Assembly: GCA_021292165.1 (NCBI GenBank)
Contig: CM037879.1
Coordinates: 250,275,438 to 250,339,437, forward strand
Direction: 5' to 3'
Source: Shinisaurus crocodilurus
Lineage: Eukaryota; Chordata; Lepidosauria; Squamata; Shinisauridae
Length of the DNA: 64,000 bases
The translations under genes and the position numbers were made by a program. This document shows, in pieces, positions 21,695 through 32,220 of the stretch (positions are counted from its first letter, which is position 1; each line of letters begins with the position of its first letter). The notes under the pieces were generated by a model. The model was given only the letters and a program-made list of their open reading frames with translations. It was not told the DNA's origin and did not search any database.

Positions 21695-22590
21695 CCAAGA
21701 GGCGACGGTTCTTTTTAGGATTCAGTATACAGCTAACGCACTAATAGGTGAAGGCTAAAGATTTTATTAAACAGAAGCAAATTAACAGAGTGCTTAAAGC
21801 AGAAGAAAGCAGAACACAATAACTGCGGCAATCTACTTCAAAGTAAGATCATAAGTTTACATCCGTACAGTTGTCAGGGGATTCCAGAATCAAAATATGA
21901 CAACGAGCGTGACTCCTAAAACAGCCTCTAATACGCAGCACCTTTCCGGATCATCCTGTCGAAATCCCCGCCCTGGGAGTATCTCAGGGATTCATATACA
22001 GTAATACCTTGGATTGCAAGTAACTTGGTCTGAGAGCATTTTGCAAGACAAGCAAATTTTTAAAATAAATTTTGACTTGATAAACAAGCGATGTCTTGCA
22101 ATACGTAGGGATGTAACCGCTCGCCTCGAGCGGGCGTAGTGGGCCAAAATCGGCCCCGCTCACGCCCGCCAGAGACTTGCTTTGATATAAGAGTGTTTTG
22201 GATTACAAGCATGGTTCTGGAACAAATTATGCTTGCAATCCAAGGTATTACTTATGCTCATAGTAATCCCACCCCTATTTTGGAGCTAGTCCAGTGACTT
22301 CGAGAATGTTTGTCAGTAACCCCGCATAGATAACTCCATCCCAGCTACTCTCCTAACAGCACACTAACCTTGAGATCTCACCAGAGGCTTATCTACTAGC
22401 CTCTCGAGTTGTACAGTCTCAAACAGATACCGTAATTGGCCCTAGGAAGAAGAGGAAGAGGAAGAGGCAGAGGAACTAACCACTAAAAGCAACAGGCCCA
22501 ACCAGGAAGTCTAGACATGAAAAGGAGCTACGTATTTGTTGTGTACTGCTAACTCCTCGTAATAACAATTGCCTTCTGTGTTTTCACTAC
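21695..22590 (-). mobile_element. probable LTR-like tract, boundaries uncertain
   Basis: On the minus strand, TTTAATAAAATCTTTAGCC (plus about 21748-21766) looks like a polyadenylation region followed by a U5-like end near TGCCAAGAGG (about 21690). Composition differs from the surroundings, and a pogo-like MITE (21999-22252) sits in the middle. I could not find matching ends or a target duplication. Confidence 0.25.
21999..22252. mobile_element. pogo/Tigger-like MITE, TA target site
   Basis: Ends CAGTAATACCTTGGATTGCA and TTGCAATCCAAGGTATTACT are inverted and flanked by TA on both sides, as for Tc1/mariner-pogo elements. The interior has ACTTGGTCTGAGAGCATTTT and an inverted ACAAGC. A short GC-rich hairpin (CCGCTCGCCTCGAGCGGGCG near 22110) lies inside. 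Confidence 0.85.
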
Positions 22591-22760
22591 TCCAACCCAA
22601 AAAGTTTGGGGACCGCTGTCCTAAATAAATGAATGGCTGCCATACATTCCTATGAGCAAAGTTAAAGCATAGTAATGGAGACAGCACTTACCCTCACCAT
22701 GTCACTGGGTGGCTTGGCCTTCAATGACCGGGATCTCAGAGGGCTGGAGGTATAATATAC

Positions 22761-22844
22761 CAGCCTTCCCCAGCCTGGTGTCCTTCGATTCCCATCATCC
22801 CCAGCCAGCATGACCACTGGAGGGCACCAAGTTGAGGAAGGCTG
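22761..22844. mobile_element. hAT MITE, 84 bp, perfect TSD TAATATAC
   Basis: CAGCCTTCCCCAGCCTGGTG at the left and CACCAAGTTGAGGAAGGCTG at the right. TAATATAC at 22753-22760 and 22845-22852 is identical and has the central TA. Internally deleted relative to the 127-bp copy at 33665. Confidence 0.93.
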
Positions 22845-22852
22845 TAATATAC

Positions 22853-24340
22853 CATTGCACAATGTTGAACATGAAGAGACACATTGAAGCTACAGGATAC
22901 GGGCCCTCCATCAACACACAACAGGCATTTTGCTAGTAGTAGATCAATTACTGTCTGCCTCAGGCAAAGAGAAACGAACATGGAATCTACGGAGCAGATC
23001 AAAACAAGTGAGTCAAGCTATATCTTCCTCTGGACAACAAAATATCCATGCTAAAGGAGCTCTATTTACACAACCAATACAGAGCTTTTCCACTGAGGTT
23101 ACATCAGTGGTGTAGCTAATGCCTCCTGCATGCCATTAGTATTGCCAGCACTAATAACTGTGTTTCCATGACCAAACAGCACCAGCAGTATTCAAATACA
23201 TAATCAAATAGCACAGATGGTTATTACAGCCTTGATGATCATCCTCACCAGTGGTATATAGAATTTGGTAGAAACAGTTATCCATACCCCAGTGATTTTA
23301 AAGCTCAAATTATCCAAATTTACTTTGTGTTCCCCTTGAAGCTGTAGATCAATATGACCTCATATAAAAAGTACTCCTGGCTTAAATATCTCCCAACCAT
23401 TCAAGCCTCACATAGAAGCTAGTTGAAAGCTCATCTGGGCACGCTAATAATATTTTACAGACCCAACCCTCAGTGGTAGCACCAGAGGAAAAATATTGGT
23501 TGGGGAGACACAAAGAGTGGAGGTAATAGATAGATACAGATTCTTTGCAGGGGGTTGGACTAGATCACCTCTAAGGTCCCTTCTAAGTGATTATATGATT
23601 CTCAGCTCTGTCTTGCATATTAAACTCTTCCAGCCAGAACTATTTTCATATTTTCCATTAATGCTTTGATCCTGAATGTATGTACTTACTTATGAGTAAC
23701 ACTGATTTAATAAGCTTTACATCCAAATTAGCATGTTTAGGATTTCAGCCTTCATTGAAATTATCATTTAAGAGTTGTAGTCTCTAGTTGCTGCTAAAAA
23801 TGCAAGTCTGTTTTTTTTCTCCTGAATAAAGAACTATCATCAGAAGCCTAATTCATCAGTCTTGTAGCAGCTTGCCTTAACAGCTGCATGGCAGAAATTC
23901 AATAGGGGAAGTTTATCCAGGGCAAGAGCCACCCTTCCTCCCTACTTGGGGAAACCACATTTCCAGCTGGGGCTTCAAAGGAAAGAATGGGAAATCAGTG
24001 ATTATTCACCACCTCACAAACTATATCCATAGTGCCAAGCCCAAGTGCATATTTGGATTTTAGAGTGGACCAATCATTAGTACGGAAACGAGAATTCATT
24101 TTAAATCCCGAAACATTTGCCTACTTATAATGAACAGCATCTTTGAATAAGCATCTCATGTAAGAGGAGTATGTAATGTATGTATTTTTGAGGATTTGTA
24201 CCATGCCTCTCCACGCAAGGATGCACATTTATGTGTTCGCGCCCACATTTCTGTGTTTTCACTTATGCCCCTTTTAGTCACTATGATCGTTTAAGTGCTT
24301 AAAACAAGTATGAGAAGATATTTTCTGAAAACAACAAAGG
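22853..24340. other. mostly unique DNA
   Basis: It contains a short CR1-like tail at 23548-23605 (GGGGGTTGGACTAGATCACC then TCTAAGGTCCCTTCTAAG) on the plus strand, and a decayed type-B MITE near 23675-23755. No gene. Confidence 0.5.
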
Positions 24341-24690
24341 GTCATGTAGCACCTTAAAAGATTAAGGACAGTACCCAGCACTGCACTACTGCTAATGTCA
24401 ATGATGCTGCACTCCTGTAAATTAACTCTAGCGCAATGCCGATGGAGCTTACTGTTTTCCAGGAAAACCCGTCACACTAGCAAGCGCTATTGATGGTGCA
24501 TCAGAGATAGTTTACACTGGCACAACGTCATTTATGTTAGCGAAAGTACAGCGTTGGATACTGCCCTAACAAATTTATTCTGGCATAAGCTTTAGTGAAG
24601 ACTGTCCACTTCATCTGATGCGTCTGATGAAGTGGGCAGCGTCCAAGAAAGTTTATGCCTGAATAAATTTGTTAGCCTTTAAGGTGCATA
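24341..24690. mobile_element. Penelope-like palindromic repeat with hammerhead-like core
   Basis: 24570-24674 is a long imperfect palindrome: AACAAATTTATTCTGGCATA on the left mirrors TATGCCTGAATAAATTTGTT on the right around CACTTCATCTGATGCG/TCTGATGAAGTG. The right arm has CTGATGA (24624-24630), an imperfect helix II, GAAA (24647-24650) and a helix III of about 7 bp (from A24650 with T24669). Helix I is not supported. The left part (GTAGCACCTTAAAAGATTAA) is separated by a nested transposon at 24366-24566. Confidence 0.6.
24366..24566. mobile_element. small DNA transposon with TAA target duplication
   Basis: Ends GGACAGTACCCAGCACTG and CAGCGTTGGATACTGCCC are inverted (14 of 18) and flanked by TAA (24363-24365, 24567-24569). 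Removing it restores the surrounding repeat (AAAAGATTAACAAATTTATT). A 3-bp TWA-type duplication and GGG-type ends fit PIF/Harbinger MITEs. Confidence 0.75.
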
Positions 24691-24703
24691 CAGTACATCT
24701 CAC

Positions 24704-24948
24704 CACACTGTGGAAGACTATGACCAGGTGACCTGTGTGCCTGCCTTGCTCAATCCACTGCCCAGGTGCTGTTGATGATGGGCAGCTTCAAGGCCCAGCA
24801 GCTTCCTTCTGATGGTTCTTTATCTTTATACCAGGCTTGGACTGGACAGCCCTTCAGGTAGAGGCTGCCTTCAAACTAGAGGACAGTCCTCTGGCAGCCC
24901 TTCAGATAGAGGACTGCCCTCTGTAAAAGAGGAGACATGGCCACCCTA
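24704..24948 (-). mobile_element. DNA transposon of the TAGGGTGGCCAT family, one end
   Basis: The right end is GGAGACATGGCCACCCTA. The interior (ACTGTGGAAGACTATGACCA, CAAGGCCCAGCAGCTTCC, GAGGACAGTCCTCTGG) is the reverse complement of 55131-55375 and similar to 30742-31083. The distal end is missing. Confidence 0.75.
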
Positions 24949-25284
24949 GAGGTTGCACCTCCTGCCTCCCAAGAAAAATATCACAAGGGGAACACCAACC
25001 ATCCATCAGCCAGAGAAGGAGCAGCTGCGGGGAACTTGCTTCACCCCTCCCTGCCAGAAAGAATACTCAGCTCCAACTGACAGTTGCCGTGCAACTGCAG
25101 AGCTGAGGGGAAGCAGACTCAGGCCTCTTGCAGCAGCCAGAAAATTTAGGGCTTCCGGGTTGTGTGTGTATTGAGTACTCAAGGCAGGGCAGCTCGTCTG
25201 TCCAGATCAATTGATATATTCCTGAGATTATGCAACTGCAAGAATTGGTGCCTGCATTTGCTTGCTTTCTCTTACCTTCCCATT

Positions 25285-25910
25285 CCATTTATTTATTTAT
25301 TTATTTATTATATTTATGAATCGCCCATCTGGCCAGACATCCGGCCACTCTGAGCAATGTACAGTCCAATAAAACACAAGGAGGGGGAACACACACACTC
25401 ACTGGGTGACTTTGGGCCAGTCCCTGACTCTCAGCCTAACCTACCTCACAGGGTTGTTGTGAGGATAAAATGGAGAGGAGGAGGAGGATTATGTAAGCCG
25501 CCTTGGGTTCCTTTCAGGAAAAAAGGCGGGGTATAAATATAATAAATAATATAATATAATAATAATATAATAATATAACACAGTATAAAACACAATTAAA
25601 AACAGTACAAAACTTAAAAATCCTAACCCACCCCACATTCCCGCCTGAAAAGCCACGTTTTTAATGCCCGGCGGAAGCTAATCAAGGAAGGGGCATGGCG
25701 GAGGTCACTAGGGAGGGAGTTCCATAAATTGGGGGCTGCCACAGAAAAGGCCCTCCTCCTAGTCCCCACTAGCCTGGTTTCTCTGGCTGATGGGACAGGG
25801 AGAAGGCCATCTGTGGCAGATCTTGTTGAGCGGCCTACTTGATGTCGCTGGAGGCGCTCCTTGAGTATTGAGTCTATTGGGCTGAGACCCTGCACAGCAC
25901 TTACAACTTT
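25285..25910 (-). pseudogene. L2-type LINE, ORF2 C-terminus and 3' tail
   Basis: A minus-strand open frame (25623-25895, 90 residues) reads GTRRRAFSVAAPNLWNSLPS, then DLRHAPSLISFRRALKTWLF. This is the conserved end of L2-clade ORF2 proteins, just before the stop. There is no RT domain. The 3' UTR follows to the left and ends in an ATTT repeat near 25290. A Sauria SINE (25399-25550) has inserted into the UTR. The frame is open but is only the last few percent of an L2 protein. Confidence 0.88.
25399..25550 (+). mobile_element. Sauria-type SINE, 5'-truncated
   Basis: It starts in the middle region (TCACTGGGTGACTTTGGGCC) and runs to the GGCGGGGTATAAATATAATA tail and an ATA-rich end. It is inserted in the L2 3' UTR. 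The absent tRNA head means it cannot be transcribed from its own promoter. Confidence 0.92.
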
Positions 25911-26421
25911 TAGCCACTTTCTAAGTTAATAATAATAATTTTTAAAATGGAAGCTGTCAGGTTAAAAACATGTTTTTAGGGGGGAAATATATTTGCTGGG
26001 GTGCACCAGTGCTCCAGGTGGAACAGTGGCCCCACTAGGCCCATCCTGGTTACTGCCCTGAGCTGTTTCCATCATTGTGAGGCAGTCATAGAAGCTGACC
26101 AATTTAACGTCTGCCTGCTATCCAACTGTTAGAGTTGCAGAAGCCTTAACAGGAAGGAAAAAAGTGGAGATATTGACTTTTGGTTCACACGACACAACAA
26201 CCCACCATGGGCAACAAGCCATGGTTGGTTGTTGCCTCATCTGAACCCAGACCACTTTCCTCAGGGTGGCTTGTTGTTGTTTTTCCCAGCAAGCCACCCT
26301 GAGTTGTATCAGTGGTGACTTAACAAACAATTCAGTAAAACAATCAACAAAGCATCAGTGATCAATTCAGGAAAACAATCAACAAGCCCATCAGTGGGTT
26401 AAGTGAGAGAAGTTGTTTCAG

Positions 26422-26422
26422 C

Positions 26423-26470
<48 letters not shown>

Positions 26471-26471
26471 T
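26422..26471. repeat. (ATC)n microsatellite
   Basis: It lies at the terminal end of a reverse-orientation LINE tail (CATTTCTATACCGCCCAATA then GCTCTCTGGGCGGTTTACAA, 26471-26520). Confidence 0.95.
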
Positions 26472-26640
26472 TTCATTTCTATACCGCCCAATAGCCAAAG
26501 CTCTCTGGGCGGTTTACAACAATTATAAAATTTTACAATAAAATACAATTTTACAATAAAAAATACAAACAATAAAAACATCGAAAAAATTACACTAAAC
26601 ATTTAAAAAAAATTAATTACTTAAATAGCTAAAACAAGAT
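26472..26640 (-). mobile_element. L2/CR1-type LINE 3' tail
   Basis: Reverse complement of the tail seen at 7800. It continues into an A-rich ACAATAAAA tract. No frame. Confidence 0.7.
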
Positions 26641-26879
26641 TATAAAAATTAGACTGGATAAAAAGCTGACATAACCACCACCCTGTGTACTATTTGGCGC
26701 TGTTAACGAATTTCACACAATAGCCATCAAGAAAAACCCATATCGTCACGTCTTTCTAAAAAAAATTTAAAAAATCATGCTACCAACCCATACTCAGATT
26801 AGAGACTTGATGGGTATATTTAGAAAAAATACAAAGTAAGGGTTGGCAGTACCAATTCCCGGTTCCAAACATGCAGAAA

Positions 26880-27475
26880 CATGTCCATATGTGTACGTGC
26901 GCGCCGCTGCATGTTCCTGTAAATTTGGAGTTTTTCATTGACTCGGCCTGGAAATAAGTCCCATAGAATGCACAAGTAATGAACTCAATGGGACTTACTT
27001 CTTTTACTATCCAGATCCAGAGCATACATAGGTAGGCCGTACGTTGTACCTTCTGTTAAGCTACTGCACAGAAAATTACCGCCTCCGGGGCTCATTTACA
27101 AGGCCGCCACGTGGCCTTCCCTATGCCCCTGGGCTGTAACAAGAGGGCTTTAGACGCGGCTGGCCACCACTGCACACGCGTTCAACACCTGCACAGCTCG
27201 AAGCACATATGTGGAAATGACTTCCCGCCTTTTTCTCCCCCTTTCTTAGCTTTTTCTGAATTCGACATGCCCCGCTGCACAATCTCCCCCTCGGGTGCCG
27301 CGGGACTCCTTTAAACTCTCCCGAGGGCGGCAGCAGCAGCCTCCCCCACCTCCTTTATGTAGCCAACGTTTCTGTGGTCAAGTCGCCTGTGTTAAGCATA
27401 TCTTCTACGAAATCCTCCCCTTCCGTAGCCCACATGCCAGCAGGCCTCAAGTCTTTTCCCTCACCCGTTTTTTTT
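26880..27475. other. unique DNA with moderately CpG-rich core
   Basis: 27070-27340 contains clustered CpG (GCCGCCACGTGGCC, GACGCGGCTGGCC, TGCCGCGGGACTCC), above background. It could be a small CpG island, but no exon or donor could be supported. Confidence 0.3.
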
Positions 27476-27477
27476 CC

Positions 27478-28660
27478 AAACGGAAAGCTAGATTTGCCTT
27501 ATTTCATAGAAGAAGATTTCATAGATCATAGAGTTGGAAGGAGCCTATTTGTGCCTACTCGCCTTGAATAAAAAAACTGACCACCCCACGATGGAAAAGG
27601 GAGAGCTAGATTTGCCTTACTCATGCCTGCGCACCTTGATTTTTTTTTTTAAATGACAAATGGTAAAGTATTGAAATGAATGAGCATATATGTCAGACTG
27701 TATTGTTAAAAAGGTGTAACCTGTATTTGCTGTAAAGGAAGGTTAGAATTGTTAATAGACTGTTATGTTGTTTAGAAGCCTCATTCTTATATTGGCAATC
27801 GTGGTTGAGATTCCCAATATAAGGATGAACTTCCCAAGGGGGAAGGTGTGATGAAAGGTTTAACATCTAGCGTTGCCAGGCAGAGTGGTTGTGCCCAGCA
27901 ACCTATTGGGGCTCGCCTGTAAAAAGTTCTGATGGGGGGGAGCTCTGTATATATGTGGGGGGGGGGATGAGTTAGAGAGATGAGTTAGAGAGATGAGATG
28001 AGAGAAGTGAGTTAGAGAGAAGTGAGTTGGAGGGAAGTGAGTTAGGGGGATTCTAGTCAGTCAGATCAGAGTCATAAAGTTAATTCAACATAAACTATTG
28101 CCTTTATGGAAAAGAGGTTGTTCCTGTTTGAAGAAATGTTTTACTTAAGAAAATAAAGAACTATTTGTTGGATTACTGAAGAGACTGATTGGTAGCTGTT
28201 TCCATCCTGAAGCTCACACACCTAATCACTTGGTATAGCTGCTAAGAGAAAGATAAACAATATCTACCCAGCATAAACACCACAATAACCAACAATGGTA
28301 TTTTAAGTGACTTAACAGAGTTTATCTCCCACAGACAGATTGTCCGCTCGGGTTTGTCTGGGAGTGAGTGAAGACTTGTGAAAGAGTTGGAACAGTGTTA
28401 GTTTAAAATAGGGTGAACTAATACCCTGGAGCTACCATATCTCAGCCACTGGGTTAGTGAAGAAAGTGAACTACCAGCCAGGTGGTAGTGAGAGAAATAA
28501 AAATAAATAACCGGCCACGTTATCGTCACACTCGCTTTGAATAAAAAACCCGACCACCCCGCGATGGAAAAGGGAGAGCTAGATTTGCCTTACTCATGCC
28601 TGCACACCTTGATTTTTTTTTTAAACGACCACTCTCACCATATTAACTTGTTTACCTACG
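27478..28660. repeat. tandem repeat units interrupted by two insertions
   Basis: A ~100-bp unit (GAGAGCTAGATTTGCCTTAC, TCATGCCTGCGCACCTTGA, then ACTGACCACCCCACGATGG) occurs at 27548-27650 and 28537-28640. A partial first unit is at 27480-27505. A CR1-like tail piece (27512-27548) and the LTR-containing insert separate the units. Confidence 0.7.
27655..28531 (+). mobile_element. LTR retroelement 3' end: internal remnant, PPT and LTR
   Basis: AAGGGGGAAGG (about 27836-27846) is a polypurine tract directly before TGTGATGAAAGG. The LTR runs 27847-28531 and ends GTCACA, giving TGTGA/TCACA ends. A TATA box (TATATATG, about 27948) and AATAAAGAA (about 28152) are in LTR order. A purine-rich GAGTTAGAGAGA-type minisatellite (27967-28050) lies between them. 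No retroviral ORF is left upstream. Confidence 0.7.
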
Positions 28661-30187
28661 AAATAAAAACATGGCTTCCCTAAATAAGGACTTACCATTT
28701 TGCCACACGTTATGGTAATGTTTTCACTCCTAAAAAAATAATTAGGAAGGGTCTTTCTCCCCACCGTTTAATTAAAAAAAACACATCCAATCCAACCCTA
28801 CAACTTCCCGCGCTCCTCCGAAAACACGGCCTGCGCGCCCCTTAAGCCACTGCTTTACTGTAGGTTGAAGGGACCCCGCCCAGAGATTATCACCTCAGGA
28901 CTTCATATGCAGATCTCTTCCACTCCTCCTGTGGAGGATTGCATTATGGGTCTGAACCGAATATGATCTTGCAGTGTTACATAACTCTGTGGCTGTTGCA
29001 GACCTACACTCAGTTTTGATGGATGGGAACTCATTCAATTTGGTTTTCACTTTGAAACTTTGACATCTAGTACATGACGATACCAACTCTCCAATATGAG
29101 CACATCAGTGGGGAAGCTAGGGCTGGAACTTGGGCCAAAGTCCAGGCCCCACAGCCCAAGGGCCCCCCAAAGGACCACCCAGAGGGTGGCAGGTGATCGG
29201 GGCAGCAGAAATCAGGACCAGCATCAACACCTGGGCTTGCATGGGTTTACATGGTTACAGATGCTGATTTTATTATTTATACTTAAAATATATGTTATCC
29301 TTTTCTACAACAAAGTGGTACTTATTCTCACGTAAATGTGTTTTGCATCAGGGCAACGGAAGCAAACTCCATTTTATTCTTGTAGTCATGATGGTGCTCA
29401 CTTGATTTAAGTGAGTTTAAAATGCAAAACTGCCCATGCTCAGAGTATTACTGTTTTTTTAATCAAGGTTAGCAAACTTTTTTCCTTCTTTGCCCCCACA
29501 TATCAGGAAAGCATGGAATGGTGGTGGGAGGGAGCGGAGAAGAGAAACATTACTTGTGTGCTTTTTCAACAGGAGGGCATAAGATCATTTAGTCCAGGGT
29601 CTAAAATTACCTAGTTGCACCTCTGGAGCACACATCCATGCCTGGCCTGAAACATATTCTTGAGAGCCCTTCCTTTATGTAGCTCAATTCCCAGACTGAG
29701 CATCCTATTCAGTATTTCTTCCCTTAGGTTTTGTGGTACTATAGATTCTTTCATTTTTAAAACGGAATCCATCGTGTCCATTTAATTCCTCTCTATAGTT
29801 CCAATAAGCACAACTATCTTCAGGAGCATCTTTCCAGCCATCCCTGTAAAAGAGCATTTTTGAGGATGCAAATTAAGCTGGAGGTGCACACACACAAAAC
29901 CATTCCTATCAGTTGACTCCTCCCTTCTTGGCTCCCTCACTAGCTGACCTGCTGTTTCTTCTCTGACAGCTGCCCCAGTTGAGCTGAGCATTTCATATAT
30001 ATATTTAGTGCTGCCTTCAGGGATGACTAGAATGATCTCTTTAACACTACACAAAAAGACAGTGTAGAAATTCATGTTGATTCCAGGTCTCTTTCCTTCA
30101 GTTTTCAAGAGAATAGACTATGAACGCCCAGTAGCATAAATGAGCATGTGCAAGTAGTTCTAGACTCCTTCAGAAACAGACAGGGGT
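28661..30187. other. mostly unique DNA
   Basis: 29100-29240 (CAGTGGGGAAGCTAGGGCTG, GGCCCCACAGCCCAAGGGCC) has hAT-like character without a defined end. No gene recognised. Confidence 0.4.
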
Positions 30188-30394
30188 TTGGATCCTAAGA
30201 TAAGTTAACTTATGGAAGTCCATGAAAGGAAAGTTCCCTTTCTTCTCCTCCCTCCTGCACCCTTGAAAACCTCTCTGGAGGGGTGGAGGGCACTCTTGAA
30301 CCACATGGGATGAGGCATGGAGGGCTGATGGAGGAGGAGATGACAGGAAACTTCTTCCTCGAACTTCCTTGAGTTCACTTATCTTAGGATCCAT
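30188..30394. mobile_element. MITE with GGATCCTAAGATAAGTT inverted ends
   Basis: TTGGATCCTAAGATAAGTTA at the left mirrors TTCACTTATCTTAGGATCCA at the right. The interior is unremarkable. Superfamily not determined, because no clean target duplication is visible. Confidence 0.6.
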
Positions 30395-30741
30395 GCCAGT
30401 GGGATCTGCCCACTGCTCACTGGCTGTTCTGATCTGAGTACCAAAAAGACTATACACCAAAAAACAAACAATAGCAGAATTGAGCATGTGCAAGAAATGC
30501 TCGACATTGTTGCTGACAGCAACCAGACCTGACTATCCCATCATAACTTAAGACTTTCCAGAATTGTGTAGATTTTGTGTCCGCATGGCTGGATCCATAC
30601 CTTTGGATGAAGGTTTCACATGGAACGGGTGGATCATGAAGCTCCTGTATCAGGGCTGCACTTCTCCAAGAACCAGCAGCACTGCTGGAGGGACTCTTCC
30701 TCCTCATTGGATTCCATTATTCAGTTGTTGCCAGAATGGCA

Positions 30742-31083
30742 TAGGGTGGCCATGTGTCCCCTTTTCAGAGGGCAGTCCTCTGTTTGAAGATTGTCCTATC
30801 CAATTCTGGCTTCAAGAAAAAGAACCATAAGGACTGTTGCCCATCAGCGGTCAGCACCCAAATGGCAGACTGAACAGGCAGGCACACAGATCATCTGGTC
30901 ACAGTCTTCCACACTACGGTGAGATGTACTCTATTTCTATTTAAATTATAACAACCATTTCTAAGTTTGAATCTATACATATAAATCATATATGCAAATT
31001 TTATGCAAATTGCTGCCTGCTTTTGTCCTCTTTTTTGGTGATGCGTTTCCTCTTTTCTTGGCGATTCATAAATGGCCACCCTA
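30742..31083 (+). mobile_element. DNA transposon of the TAGGGTGGCCAT family, both ends present
   Basis: Ends TAGGGTGGCCAT and ATGGCCACCCTA are inverted. If the outer TA is the target site, it fits a Tc1/mariner-like 2-bp duplication. The interior shares CAGTCTTCCACACTACGGTG and AGGGCAGTCCTCTGTTTGAA with the copies at 24704 and 55131. No ORF. Confidence 0.75.
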
Positions 31084-31325
31084 AGGGTAAAACAGTAGCT
31101 GCGCTGCTCCCGTACTGCAGGTATCGGGCTTGGTTTGGCCAAGAAGCTGAGTTCCCAACCAACTATTTTCTTAATGGGCCTTTTCTGTTAATTCTGCAGT
31201 AACCCATTACCTGTGCCATCTTCTCTTAGCTAATGCTGCAATCTGTGCCAGAACGCTAATTATGGCTTTCACCAATAAATATTTCTCATAAGCATGGTTG
31301 TGTGTTTCCAAGAGCACCCCTAGGA

Positions 31326-31460
31326 CAGTGCTCTCCAACCTTGGGTCCCCAGATGTTTTTGGCCTACAACTCCCAGCACGCCCCAGCCAGCGTAGCTGGC
31401 TGGAGCATGCTGGGAGTTGTAGGCCAAAAACATCTGGGGACCCAAGGTTGGAGAGCACTG
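31326..31460. mobile_element. palindromic hAT MITE, TSD [C/T]CCTAGGA
   Basis: Nearly perfect palindrome: CAGTGCTCTCCAACCTTGGG at the left and its complement at the right, with a ~10-bp centre near AGCCAGCGTAGCTGGCT. The 8-bp flanks are CCCTAGGA (31318-31325) and TCCTAGGA (31461-31468), one mismatch. The duplication is itself nearly palindromic, which extends the apparent hairpin. Confidence 0.92.
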
Positions 31461-31710
31461 TCCTAGGAGATGATCATTTCTTGCACAGATATCACAGTGC
31501 TGTTATCGCTCATGACTCTGAGATCACGAGACGTACGTCTGACACCATCCAAGCAATGTTGTGCGCCCAGCACTCCAGTCCAACTGATATGCATAAATGT
31601 GATAGCACAAAGAGAGGCATGCGCTGACATTGCTACTGTAGCATCCTGTACAAGGAAAATGGGACAAATCCATCATGCCATGGTAGCAGCCTGTGCAAGC
31701 AAGGCACTCC

Positions 31711-31758
<48 letters not shown>
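31711..31758. repeat. (ATT)n microsatellite
   Basis: Uninterrupted trinucleotide run. Poly-Leu and poly-Ile frames across it are artefacts. Confidence 0.97.
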
Positions 31759-32128
31759 GACGGGGGGAAGCATGCTGGGATTTGTACAATTTTCCCCCCT
31801 GTCTAAACATACATAGGATTGCACCCTTATTGTACTAAAGGGATGGCCAGCCTCCTTCCCAACTTCAAGCTTCCATACCTTATCAGTTGTGTAGAAGATG
31901 GAATCTCAGCAGCTTTGTCATGTAACAGTGCTACTGGAGTTGGAACAGGGGCAAGATTCCTTCATCCACAGAACAGAAAGGTTGGTCATACTTGCTATAA
32001 TATATTAGACACATGCTGATGAGGCTGACCCTAGAGCACCATTCTCCAGCCCGGTACCCTTCAGACATCTGCCCCTTATTTTTGGACTTCGTTTCTTCTT
32101 CCACCCATTGCTTTCTCTACCACTTAAC

Positions 32129-32220
32129 CTGATGAAGAGTTCTAGAGAACTCAAAAGCGTGGACATGCTTTTGTAACATTTGAGTTTGTCCTAATAAAGG
32201 GATTGTCCAACTGTGGATTT
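32129..32220 (+). ncRNA. degenerate hammerhead-like core in a dispersed repeat
   Basis: CTGATGA (32129-32135), an extra A, then a perfect 6-bp helix GAGTTC/GAACTC (32137-32142 with 32147-32152, loop TAGA). AAAA follows where GAAA is expected. A further helix AAAAGC/GCTTTT (32153-32158 with 32167-32172) follows. Loss of the conserved G after helix II should inactivate it. The end TCCTAATAAAGGGATTG is the tail of the repeat. Confidence 0.45.

Noticed and set aside
25623..25895. 90-residue frame as a host gene
   Set aside because: It is the well-known L2 ORF2 C-terminal sequence and lies next to an L2 3' UTR.
31326..31460. Hairpin as a terminator or regulatory stem-loop
   Set aside because: It is a palindromic MITE with a target duplication, and the same palindrome recurs at 36402 and 63611.
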